From assembly GCF_000503215.1 (NCBI RefSeq), contig NZ_AYTD01000005.1, forward strand, positions 62,001 through 126,000: DNA of 64,000 nucleotides. Direction: 5' to 3'. The position numbers and the translations under genes are program-made. This stretch comes from Pseudomonas canadensis. Its GTDB lineage: Bacteria; Pseudomonadota; Gammaproteobacteria; Pseudomonadales; Pseudomonadaceae. Below the pieces are notes generated by a model. That model searched no databases and was not told where the DNA came from. It worked only from the letters and a program-made list of their open reading frames with translations. Numbering within the stretch: the first letter of the stretch is position 1; each line of letters starts with the position of its first letter. Below, piece after piece: positions 36,804 through 44,538 of the stretch.

Positions 36804-37997
36804 ATGTCCAGTCCTGTTTCCCATCGTTCCAGCCTGGTGTTTCTCGCGATCACCTTGCTGACCTTCCTGGCCGCTTCGAGTGCGCCGACGCCGTTGTACC
36901 ACCTGTATCAGGAAGGCCTGCATTTTTCGGCAGGCATGCTGACGCTGATCTTCGGTGTCTACGCCCTCAGCCTGCTGGCGGCGCTGTTGACCGTCGGCTC
37001 TTTGTCGGACCACCTGGGGCGCAAGCCGGTGATTTTTGCTGCGCTGCTCCTGGATATGCTGGCGATGCTGCTGTTTATCAATGAAGGCAGCGTGGCCTGG
37101 CTGATTGCCGCCCGCACGTTGCAAGGGTTTGCCACTGGCATGGCCACCGCCGTATTAGGCGCGGCACTGCTCGACACCGACCGCCAACAGGGCCCGCTGG
37201 TCAACAGCGTGGCGCCGCTCTTGGGCATGGCTTGCGGGGCGATGGGCAGCAGTCTGCTGGTGGAATTCGCGCCCCTCCCGACCCAGTTGATCTACTGGAC
37301 GTTGCTGGCCTTGATGCTGTTGCAGGCCCTCTACGTATGGCGCCTGCCGGAAACGGTGAGCCGCATCCCCGGCGCACTGGCGTCGCTGCGCCCAACATTG
37401 CATGTACCGCCCCAGGCGCGCCGGGCGTTGTGGCTGTCATTGCCGGTGGATGTGGCGGTGTGGGCGATGGGTGGCTTCTACTTGTCACTGGCCCCGTCGC
37501 TGGTGCGGGCCGCCACCGGGTCTACCTCCAACCTGATCGGTGGCGGCCTGGTGGCCGTGCTGACCCTGAGCGGCGCGTTGATGATCTTTACCTTGCGTAA
37601 TCGTCCGGCCGACAAGGTGCTGCGTCTCGGCGCCGGCTTGCTGGCCATCGGTGTAACGCTGATCCTCACGGCGGTGCACAGCGCCAGCCTGCCCCTGTTC
37701 TTCATCGCCACGCTGATCGCCGGCAGTGGCTTTGGCGCGGGCTTTCTTGGCGCCTTGCGCAGTGTGGTGCCGTTGGCCTTGCCCCACGAGCGCGCGGGGC
37801 TGATGTCGGCGTTCTATGTGCTGAGCTACCTGGCGTTCTGCTTGCCTTCGTTACTGGCGGGCAACCTGATTCGCAGCTTTGGCCTGATCGCCACCACCGA
37901 CGGCTACGGCGCGGTCCTCATCCTGCTGGCTGTCGGTGCGCTCATTGCCTTGCTGTTGCAGGATTCGGCGCGCGTGCGGGCGACGACAGGCGGCTGA
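36804..37997 (+). CDS. MFS transporter (drug/efflux type)
   Basis: 397 residues with about 12 membrane helices. The MFS signature appears as GSLSDHLGRKPV between helices 2 and 3. GGAG lies 7 nt before the ATG at 36804; a GTG two codons earlier is possible. It probably exports a small toxic compound under control of the divergent TetR. The ligand is unknown. Confidence 0.9.
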   Translation: MSSPVSHRSSLVFLAITLLTFLAASSAPTPLYHLYQEGLHFSAGMLTLIFGVYALSLLAALLTVGSLSDHLGRKPVIFAALLLDMLAMLLFINEGSVAWLIAARTLQGFATGMATAVLGAALLDTDRQQGPLVNSVAPLLGMACGAMGSSLLVEFAPLPTQLIYWTLLALMLLQALYVWRLPETVSRIPGALASLRPTLHVPPQARRALWLSLPVDVAVWAMGGFYLSLAPSLVRAATGSTSNLIGGGLVAVLTLSGALMIFTLRNRPADKVLRLGAGLLAIGVTLILTAVHSASLPLFFIATLIAGSGFGAGFLGALRSVVPLALPHERAGLMSAFYVLSYLAFCLPSLLAGNLIRSFGLIATTDGYGAVLILLAVGALIALLLQDSARVRATTGG

Positions 37998-38041
37998 TGG
38001 GTAATAATCAGTGCCCGTATCCGCCTGATCGAGATTCGCGC

Positions 38042-38353
38042 ATGAAGATCATCCGCAGCAAGGACTTCACCGGCAGCCGTGCCTGGGAGGCGCTGGACAT
38101 CGCCAACATGAATGGCATCACCACGCGCCTGCACTGGACCGACCAGCCCTATCGCTGGCATATCAACGACGGCGAAGAAGTGTTTGTGGTGCTCGATGGC
38201 CGGGTGCAGATGCACTACCGCGACAATGGTTTCGAACAGGTGGCGGAGCTGGGCGTCGGGGACATCTTTTACGCCAGCGTCGGCACCGAGCACGTGGCCC
38301 ACCCGCAAGGGCCGGCGCGGATTCTGGTGATCGAGTGCGAAGGCAGCGTCTGA
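38042..38353 (+). CDS. Cupin-domain protein
   Basis: 103 residues from the ATG at 38042. A single cupin barrel with RWHINDGEEVFVVLDGRVQMHYR (motif 1) and GDIFYASVGTEHVAHP (motif 2) supplies His/Glu metal ligands. It is 44 bp after the MFS gene on the same strand. It may be a small sugar/acid isomerase or binding protein; substrate unknown. Confidence 0.85.
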   Translation: MKIIRSKDFTGSRAWEALDIANMNGITTRLHWTDQPYRWHINDGEEVFVVLDGRVQMHYRDNGFEQVAELGVGDIFYASVGTEHVAHPQGPARILVIECEGSV

Positions 38354-38460
38354 CGATATATAGGTAAAGTAGATAATAGATAGAGATATTACCCGTTATA
38401 TAGATATTCGATTCGGTTCTACCATGGTCTCACCCTCATGCGAGGAAGAGGATTGCCATC
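38354..38460. other. AT-rich gap before the TDT transporter
   Basis: An unusually AT-rich 60 bp (38356-38415) with repeated tagata/tatag words lies here, followed by GAGGAAGAGG before the ATG. It is a probable promoter region; no specific site is identifiable. Confidence 0.4.
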
Positions 38461-39609
38461 ATGACCTGCTCGAATAGCATCAGTTACAAACCCTTCAGTC
38501 ACCTGACCCATCCACGGGAAGTGATCCGCCAGTTCACGCCGAACTGGTTTGCCGCCACCATGGGCACTGGTGTGCTCGCACTGGCCCTGGCGCAGTTGCC
38601 AGTCAACCTGCCTGGCCTGCACGCCATCGCCGAGGCGTTGTGGTTGTTCACTGTTGGCCTATTTGTGTTGTTCAGCGTGTTGTACGCGGCCCGCTGGGTG
38701 ATGTTTTTCCACGAGGCGCGGCGTATTTTCGGTCACTCCACCGTCTCGATGTTTTTCGGCACCATCCCCATGGGGCTCGCGACGATTCTCAACGGCTTGC
38801 TGTTATTTGGCCTGCCGCGCTGGGGCGCCGGTGTGATACCGCTGGCTGAAACCCTGTGGTGGTTGGACGTGGGCATGGCCCTGGCCTGCGGCGTGCTTAT
38901 CCCCTTCATGATGTTCACCCGCCAGGAACACAGCATCGACCAGATGACCGCCGTCTGGCTGCTGCCTGTGGTTGCCGCTGAAGTTGCCGCGGCCAGTGGT
39001 GGGCTGCTCGCGCCGCACCTGGCAGACGCGCATTCGCAACTGGTGATGCTGGTGACCAGCTATGTGCTGTGGGCGTTTTCGTTGCCGGTGGCGTTCAGCA
39101 TCCTGACCATCCTGATGCTGCGCATGGCCCTGCACAAACTGCCCCACGCCAATATGGCCGCGTCGAGTTGGCTGGCCCTGGGTCCCATCGGCACCGGTGC
39201 GCTGGGCATGTTGCTGCTGGGGGGCGATGCGCCGGCGATCTTTGCGGCCAATGGCTTGCCGGGTGTCGGTGAGATCGCCAACGGCCTCGGCCTGGTAGCG
39301 GGCATTACGTTGTGGGGCTTCGGCCTGTGGTGGATGCTGATTGCGGTGCTGATCACCCTGCGTTACCTGCGCGCCGGTATCCCGTTCAACCTCGGTTGGT
39401 GGGGTTTCACCTTCCCGCTGGGCGTGTATGCCCTGGCGACGCTGAAGCTGGCGAGCCTGCTGCACCTGGGGTTCTTCAGCGTTTTTGGCAGCGTGCTGGT
39501 GGTGGCATTGGCGCTGATGTGGCTGATCGTGGCCAAGCGCACCGTGCAGGGTGCCTATAAAGGTGAGCTTTTTGTTTCGCCTTGCATTGCAGGACTAGCG
39601 AATAAGTAA
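38461..39609 (+). CDS. TDT-family transporter (TehA/Mae1/SLAC1 fold)
   Basis: 382 residues, ~10 membrane helices, starting FTPNWFAATMGTGVLALAL, the characteristic first helix of the tellurite-resistance/dicarboxylate transporter family. Later segments include FFGTIPMGLATILNG and LGPIGTGALGMLLL. Homologues carry anions such as sulfite, malate or chloride. GAGGAAGAGG is upstream. Confidence 0.88.
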   Translation: MTCSNSISYKPFSHLTHPREVIRQFTPNWFAATMGTGVLALALAQLPVNLPGLHAIAEALWLFTVGLFVLFSVLYAARWVMFFHEARRIFGHSTVSMFFGTIPMGLATILNGLLLFGLPRWGAGVIPLAETLWWLDVGMALACGVLIPFMMFTRQEHSIDQMTAVWLLPVVAAEVAAASGGLLAPHLADAHSQLVMLVTSYVLWAFSLPVAFSILTILMLRMALHKLPHANMAASSWLALGPIGTGALGMLLLGGDAPAIFAANGLPGVGEIANGLGLVAGITLWGFGLWWMLIAVLITLRYLRAGIPFNLGWWGFTFPLGVYALATLKLASLLHLGFFSVFGSVLVVALALMWLIVAKRTVQGAYKGELFVSPCIAGLANK

Positions 39610-39627
39610 GCCGGATTAGGTAAAGTC

Positions 39628-39663
39628 GTGGCCTGACAGCTTTTACAAAAAAACAGGCCACGC
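39628..39663. repeat. Inverted repeat between TDT and MFS-acyltransferase genes
   Basis: cgtggcctg and caggccacg pair around a ~17-nt loop containing seven As. There is no T tract after the stem, so a transcription terminator is uncertain; it could act as an mRNA hairpin just before the next ribosome site. Confidence 0.4.
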
Positions 39664-39676
39664 AGGAACACGGACG

Positions 39677-41551
39677 ATGAGCCACCCCTCGCAATTCACC
39701 TTGCTGCGCACACGGCGTTTCCTGCCGTTTTTCATCACCCAGTTGCTGGGCGCTTTCAACGACAACATCTTCAAGCAATCGCTGATCCTGGCCATTCTCT
39801 ACAAGCTCACTATCGACGGTGACCGCTCGATCTGGGTCAACCTCTGCGCATTGCTGTTTATCCTGCCGTTCTTCCTGTTCTCGGCCCTGGCCGGGCAGTT
39901 TGGCGAGAAATTCAACAAGGACGCGTTGATCCGCGCGATCAAGATCGGCGAGATCGTGATCATGGCCGTGGGCGCGACGGGCTTCCTCACCAACCACCTG
40001 GAGCTGATGCTGCTCGCGCTGTTTGCCATGGGCACTCACTCGGCGCTGTTCGGCCCGGTGAAGTACTCGATCATGCCCCAGGCATTGCATGACGATGAGC
40101 TGGTCGGCGGCAACGGCCTGGTGGAAATGGGCACGTTCCTGGCGATCCTGGCCGGCACCATCGGCGCCGGGATCATGATGTCGTCCACCCATTACGCCCC
40201 CGTGGTGTCCGTGGCGATTGTCGGCGTAGCGGTGCTGGGTTACCTGGCCAGCCGCAGCATTCCGCGCGCGGCCGCGTCGACCCCGGAACTGCGCTTGAAC
40301 TGGAATATCTTCAGCGAGTCCTGGGCCACCCTGCGCTTGGGCCTGGGGCAGACGCCGGCCGTTTCGCGCTCCATCGTCGGCAACTCGTGGTTCTGGTTTG
40401 TCGGTGCCATCTACCTGACGCAGATCCCGGCCTACGCCAAGGAGTGGTTGTACGGCGACGAGACCGTGGTGACACTGATCCTCACGGTGTTCTCGGTGGG
40501 TATCGCACTGGGTTCGATGCTCTGCGAAAAGCTCTCCGGGCGTAAGGTCGAAATCGGCCTGGTGCCGTTCGGTTCATTCGGCCTGACGGTGTTCGGCCTG
40601 CTGCTGTGGTGGCACTCCGGCGGCTTCCCGCAGAACGTGCAGGCCAACGATTGGCTTGCCGTGCTCAGCTACGGCCAGGCGTGGTGGGTGCTGTTCGATA
40701 TCCTCGGCCTGGGTGTATTCGGCGGCTTCTACATCGTGCCGCTGTATGCACTGATCCAGTCGCGTACCGCCGAGAACGAACGCGCGCGCGTGATCGCCGC
40801 GAACAACATTCTCAACGCGCTGTTCATGGTGGTCTCGGCCATCGTGTCGATCCTGCTGCTGAGCGTGGCCAAGCTGTCGATCCCGGAACTGTTCCTGGTG
40901 GTGTCGCTGCTCAACATCGCGGTCAACACCTACATCTTCAAGATCGTCCCCGAGTTCACCATGCGTTTCATGATCTGGCTGCTCAGCCATTCCATGTACC
41001 GCGTGGAGCATCGCAACCTGCAGGCGATCCCGGATGAAGGCGCGGCGTTGTTGGTGTGCAACCATGTGTCGTTTGTGGATGCACTGTTGATTGGCGGCGC
41101 GGTGCGTCGGCCGATTCGCTTTGTCACGTACTACAAGATCTACCGTTTGCCGGTGCTGAACTTTATCTTTCGTACCGCCGGGGCGATTCCGATTGCTGGG
41201 CGTCATGAAGATATCCAGATCTACGAAAAGGCCTTCACACGGATTGCGCAGTACCTGAAGGACGGCGAGTTGGTGTGCATTTTCCCCGAAGGCAAGCTGA
41301 CCGCCGATGGCGAGATGAATGAGTTTCGTGGTGGCGTGACGCGGATTCTGGAAGAGACGGCGGTGCCGGTGATTCCGATGGCGTTGCAGGGGTTGTGGGG
41401 GAGTTTCTTCAGTCGGGATCCGAAGAAGGGCTTCTTCCATCGCATCTGGTCGCGGGTGGTGTTGGTGGCGGGTGAGCCGGTGGCGGTCGAGTTGGCGACG
41501 CCGGCGCAGTTGCAGGAGAAAGTTACTCAGCTGCGCGGCACGGTCCTGTAG
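39677..41551 (+). CDS. MFS transporter-acyltransferase fusion (LplT/Aas-like)
   Basis: 624 residues. Residues ~10-410 are an MFS domain of the LplT lysophospholipid-flippase type (FFITQLLGAFNDNIFKQSL, GTHSALFGPVKYSIMPQ). Residues ~430-620 are a PlsC-type acyltransferase with the NHVSFVDALL motif (NHxxxxD in this class) and FPEGKLTADGEM. E. coli splits this as LplT plus Aas. Here the acyl-ACP synthetase part is missing, giving a flippase joined to an acyltransferase for lysophospholipid re-acylation. The TAG stop lies inside the first bases of a REPIN. Confidence 0.9.
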   Translation: MSHPSQFTLLRTRRFLPFFITQLLGAFNDNIFKQSLILAILYKLTIDGDRSIWVNLCALLFILPFFLFSALAGQFGEKFNKDALIRAIKIGEIVIMAVGATGFLTNHLELMLLALFAMGTHSALFGPVKYSIMPQALHDDELVGGNGLVEMGTFLAILAGTIGAGIMMSSTHYAPVVSVAIVGVAVLGYLASRSIPRAAASTPELRLNWNIFSESWATLRLGLGQTPAVSRSIVGNSWFWFVGAIYLTQIPAYAKEWLYGDETVVTLILTVFSVGIALGSMLCEKLSGRKVEIGLVPFGSFGLTVFGLLLWWHSGGFPQNVQANDWLAVLSYGQAWWVLFDILGLGVFGGFYIVPLYALIQSRTAENERARVIAANNILNALFMVVSAIVSILLLSVAKLSIPELFLVVSLLNIAVNTYIFKIVPEFTMRFMIWLLSHSMYRVEHRNLQAIPDEGAALLVCNHVSFVDALLIGGAVRRPIRFVTYYKIYRLPVLNFIFRTAGAIPIAGRHEDIQIYEKAFTRIAQYLKDGELVCIFPEGKLTADGEMNEFRGGVTRILEETAVPVIPMALQGLWGSFFSRDPKKGFFHRIWSRVVLVAGEPVAVELATPAQLQEKVTQLRGTVL

Positions 41552-41612
41552 GAGCGCGGCTTGCCGGCGACGGCTATCTTCAGGCCGCCATCGCCCGCAA
41601 GCGGGCTCCTAC
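41548..41612. repeat. REPIN overlapping a stop codon
   Basis: Arms gtaggagcgcggcttgccgg and cccgcaagcgggctcctac. The first bases GTAG supply the stop of the MFS-acyltransferase gene, so insertion may have set the present C-terminus. Confidence 0.75.
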
Positions 41613-41617
41613 AAGGG

Positions 41618-41932
41618 TTATGTGGAGATTTTCAGGCCAATAAGCCCACAAATGATCAACGCCACGCTGGCCAACCGGAACAACGCCATGGATTCCCCAA
41701 ACAGGATAATCCCAGCGATCACAGTGCCCACTGCACCCACGCCGGTCCAGATGGCATAGGCGGTGCCCAGAGGCAGTTCCTTCATGGCGAGCCCCAGCAG
41801 GCCAAGGCTGATGGCCATGGCGGCAATCGTCAGGGCGGTGGGGAGTGGCTTGCTGAAACCGTCGGTGTACTTCAGGCCGACGGCCCAGCCGACTTCAAAC
41901 AGACCCGCGAAAAACAGAATGATCCAGGACAT
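41618..41932 (-). CDS. sugE: SMR-family guanidinium exporter
   Basis: 104 residues with four membrane helices, beginning [26 protein letters not shown]. The essential Glu is at residue 13 and the SugE/Gdx signature is [12 protein letters not shown]. Gdx proteins export guanidinium in exchange for protons, and this assignment is reinforced by the guanidine-II riboswitch directly upstream. AGGAGGT lies 4 nt before the ATG, beside riboswitch hairpin 2. Confidence 0.93.
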   Translation of the reverse strand: MSWIILFFAGLFEVGWAVGLKYTDGFSKPLPTALTIAAMAISLGLLGLAMKELPLGTAYAIWTGVGAVGTVIAGIILFGESMALFRLASVALIICGLIGLKIST

Positions 41933-41949
41933 GATGACCTCCTAACACT

Positions 41950-42005
41950 AGGTGGGGTCGTCCCCGGAGTAGTCGCTTGAGCGCGTCGCGGGGTCGTCCC
42001 CGCGA
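41950..42005 (-). promoter_or_regulatory. Guanidine-II (mini-ykkC) riboswitch
   Basis: On the minus strand two GC hairpins each present the loop ACGA: GCGGGG-ACGA-CCCCGC (42003-41988) and GGGG-ACGA-CCCC (41965-41954), separated by about 21 nt. Two short stems with ACGR tetraloops define this riboswitch class. Guanidinium binds both loops, which dock together. The second hairpin ends 7-10 nt before the sugE ribosome site, so ligand binding should free translation. Confidence 0.93.
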
Positions 42006-42038
42006 AGCGCGTTAGAGTGCCGAAAAGTGCTCGGCTGA

Positions 42039-43004
42039 TCAAGTTTGCGGGGTGTTCTCCAGGGCGCGACGGTCTTCCTTTTCGCTCATGCGGCGGAAGT
42101 AAGTCGACAGCAATGCACCGGAGATATTGTGCCAGACACTGAACAAGGCACTCGGCACCGCCGCCAGCGGCGAAAAGTGCGCACTGGCCAGCGCGGCGCC
42201 CAGCCCGGAGTTCTGCATGCCCACCTCCAGCGCCAGCGACTTGCGCTGCGCCAACGGCAACTTGAACACGCGGCCGGTGAAGTAACCCAGCAGGTAACCA
42301 AAGCTGTTATGCAGCATCACCACTGCCATGATCAACAGGCCCGACTCGGCAATCTTCGCCTGGCTCGCCGCCACCACCGCCGCGACGATGATCACGATGC
42401 TCACCACCGACACCAGTGGCAGCACATCGACCGCATGCCGAACCCGGTCGCCGAGCACGCGTTGCGCCAGCACGCCGAGCACGATCGGCAGCAACACCAC
42501 TTGCAGGATCGACCAGAACAGCTCCATGAACGACACCGGCAGCCAGGCCGAGGCCAGCAGCCAGATCAATGCTGGCGTGAGCAGCGGGGCGAGGAGGGTG
42601 GTGACGGCGGCGATGGCCACCGACAACGCCAGGTCGCCACGGGCCAGCCAGGTCATCACGTTGGACGAGGTGCCGCTTGGGCAGCAACCGACCAAGATCA
42701 CGCCGACGGCGATTTCCGGGGGGAGATGGAAGGCCTGGCACAGCAACCACGCCACGCCCGGCATGATCACGAAATGCGCAACCACGCCCAATGCCACACG
42801 CCAGGGGTGGCGGGCGACTTCGGCGAAGTCATCGAGTTTGAGGGTCAGCCCCATGCCGAACATCACCAGGCCCAGCAGCGGGACAATGGCGCTTTTAAGG
42901 CCAATGAACCAGCCGGGTTCGAGGAAGGCGACGACGGCGAAAATCAACACCCAGTAGGCGAAGGTATTGCCGACGAAGCGGCTCAAGGCGGCGAGTGCGC
43001 GCAT
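42039..43004 (-). CDS. Bile acid:sodium symporter (BASS) family transporter
   Basis: 321 residues, ~10 membrane helices. Family motifs: GLVMFGMGLTLKLDDF, VGVILVGCCPSGTSSNVM (the sodium-site crossover) and ALEVGMQNSGLGAALA. Bacterial members take up organic anions such as pantoate or keto acids; the substrate cannot be read from sequence. It lies upstream of the sugE riboswitch on the same strand but is a separate unit. Confidence 0.9.
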   Translation of the reverse strand: MRALAALSRFVGNTFAYWVLIFAVVAFLEPGWFIGLKSAIVPLLGLVMFGMGLTLKLDDFAEVARHPWRVALGVVAHFVIMPGVAWLLCQAFHLPPEIAVGVILVGCCPSGTSSNVMTWLARGDLALSVAIAAVTTLLAPLLTPALIWLLASAWLPVSFMELFWSILQVVLLPIVLGVLAQRVLGDRVRHAVDVLPLVSVVSIVIIVAAVVAASQAKIAESGLLIMAVVMLHNSFGYLLGYFTGRVFKLPLAQRKSLALEVGMQNSGLGAALASAHFSPLAAVPSALFSVWHNISGALLSTYFRRMSEKEDRRALENTPQT

Positions 43005-43033
43005 GGGGATGTCCTTTTTTGTTGGATTCGATC

Positions 43034-43129
43034 AAATGTGGGAGGGGGCTTGCCCCCGATTGCAGTCTGTCAGTCATAGGTGTTTTTAACTGACAGAATG
43101 CTATCGGGGGCAAGCCCCCTCCCACATTT
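43034..43129. repeat. REPIN with internal palindrome
   Basis: Arms aaatgtgggagggggcttgc and gcaagccccctcccacattt enclose a centre that itself pairs (ctgtcagt ... actgacag). This variant belongs to a different REP group from those with gtaggagc arms. Confidence 0.85.
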
Positions 43130-43144
43130 TGAATTTCACACGGT

Positions 43145-44065
43145 TTAGATACCCTGCGGAGTCTCTTCACCGCCCAATGCTTCAACCAGCGCCGGCAAGA
43201 AATCGCCGAACGTCAGCATCATCAGGGTAAAGCTCGCATCCAGTTGGCCCAGGGCCTCGTCGCCGCCGTCCTGTTCCGCCTGGTCTTGCAGCAGGTCTTC
43301 GAACTTCAGGCGCTTGACGGTCATTTTGTCGTCGAGCATGAAGGACAGCTTGTCCTGCCAGGCCAGGGACAATTGGGTCACGACTTTGCCGGTGGTCAGG
43401 TGCAGTTGGATCTCTTCGCCGGTCAGGTCCTGGCGCTTGCAGCGCACGATGCCGCCGTCTTCGTGGGTGTCGCGCAGTTCGCATTCGTCGAGGACGAAGA
43501 AGTCATCGGCCGGCTTCTGGGTGGTGACCCAGTCGGTCATGATTGCGGTTGGCGCGGTTTTCACCGTGAGCGGGCGAACGGGCAGGGTGCCGATCACTTC
43601 ACGCAGGGTCGACAGCAGGTCTTCAGCGCGTTTCGGGCTTGCCGAGTTGACCAGGATCAGGCCCTGTTTCGGCGCGATGGCGGCGAAGGTGGAGGAGCGA
43701 CGGATAAAGGCGCGTGGCAGGAAGGCCTGGATGATTTCATCCTTGATCTGATCGCGTTCCTTTTTATAGACCTTGCGCATCTGCTCGGCCTCGATTTCTT
43801 CGACTTTCTCTTTCAGTGCGTCACGCACCACGCTGCCCGGCAGGATGCGTTCTTCCTTGCGCGCAGCGATCAGCAGGAAATCACCGCTGACGTGAACCAG
43901 GGGAGCGTCTTCACCTTTACCAAAAGGCGCGACGAAACCATAAGTGGTCAATTCCTGGCTCGCGCAAGGGCGCGCCAGTTTGGTGGCCATGGCCGCTTCC
44001 AACGCCTCGGCATCAACAGGCAGATCTTGGGTCAGGCGATAGATAAGCAGGTTCTTGAACCACAT
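43145..44065 (-). CDS. rdgC: Recombination-associated protein RdgC
   Basis: 306 residues from the ATG at 44065, the normal length, beginning [18 protein letters not shown], with [21 protein letters not shown] and [13 protein letters not shown]. RdgC forms a dimeric ring around DNA and limits RecA. An ATG 8 codons upstream exists, but MWFKNL is the conserved start. Confidence 0.95.
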   Translation of the reverse strand: MWFKNLLIYRLTQDLPVDAEALEAAMATKLARPCASQELTTYGFVAPFGKGEDAPLVHVSGDFLLIAARKEERILPGSVVRDALKEKVEEIEAEQMRKVYKKERDQIKDEIIQAFLPRAFIRRSSTFAAIAPKQGLILVNSASPKRAEDLLSTLREVIGTLPVRPLTVKTAPTAIMTDWVTTQKPADDFFVLDECELRDTHEDGGIVRCKRQDLTGEEIQLHLTTGKVVTQLSLAWQDKLSFMLDDKMTVKRLKFEDLLQDQAEQDGGDEALGQLDASFTLMMLTFGDFLPALVEALGGEETPQGI

Positions 44066-44175
44066 GGGGTGAGTCTCTCCTTTATACAAAGGGGGGCATT
44101 ATTCTCTTGATAACGTCCCAGGCCAACCCTGCCTAAGCCATTGGAAGCTATCAAAAAAAAGATTTCAGAAAGTGC

Positions 44176-44204
44176 TTGCCAGACTTAAGGTCGCTCCGTA
44201 GAAT
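44176..44204 (+). promoter_or_regulatory. Promoter of tRNA-Val/Asp operon 1
   Basis: TTGCCA (44176-44181), 17 bp spacer, TAGAAT (44199-44204), then the GC-rich discriminator gcgcgcc, as in the Glu/Gly cluster. Confidence 0.75.
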
Positions 44205-44224
44205 GCGCGCCACACCGAAACGAA

Positions 44225-44300
44225 GGGTGATTAGCTCAGCTGGGAGAGCGTCTGCCTTACAAGCAGAATGTCGGCGGTTCGATCCCGTCATCACCCACCA
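44225..44300 (+). tRNA. tRNA-Val (UAC), copy 1
   Basis: 76 nt with encoded CCA. The acceptor GGGTGAT pairs with ATCACCC, and the anticodon is TAC in loop cTTACAa. Confidence 0.97.
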
Positions 44301-44319
44301 TTCGCTTCATGTGTTACGC

Positions 44320-44396
44320 GCAGCGGTAGTTCAGTCGGTTAGAATACCGGCCTGTCACGCCGGGGGTCGCGGGTTCGAGTCCCGTCCGCTGCGCCA
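44320..44396 (+). tRNA. tRNA-Asp (GUC), copy 1
   Basis: 77 nt with encoded CCA. The acceptor GCAGCGG pairs with CCGCTGC, and the anticodon is GTC in loop cTGTCAc. Confidence 0.97.
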
Positions 44397-44437
44397 TATT
44401 CGGTAACCTGGAACACTGAACGCCAGGTCACCACAGG

Positions 44438-44463
44438 AAGCCCGCTCAATGAGCGGGCTTTTT
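44438..44463 (+). terminator. Terminator of tRNA-Val/Asp operon 1
   Basis: AAGCCCGCTC-AAT-GAGCGGGCTT then TTT. Confidence 0.88.
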
Positions 44464-44486
44464 GCTGTCTGGGGTTTGTAAAACCA

Positions 44487-44529
44487 AAAAAACGCCGCCG
44501 ATCATTTCCGATGATCGGCGGCGTTTTTT
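44487..44529 (-). terminator. Terminator of the siderophore receptor gene
   Basis: A 19-bp perfect stem with A/T flanks (AAAAAACGCCGCCGATCAT) and loop TTCCG. It lies 10 bp beyond the receptor stop codon and can work on both strands. Confidence 0.9.
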
Positions 44530-44538
44530 ATGGGGCAA

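Larger units (their letters stand above)
44211..44463 (+). repeat. Direct repeat, copy 1 (tRNA-Val/tRNA-Asp operon)
   Basis: About 253 bp, from cacaccgaaacgaagggtga through both tRNAs and the terminator, repeats almost perfectly at 48733-48985 in the same orientation. A few base changes near the terminator separate the copies. The promoters upstream are different. Confidence 0.93.
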
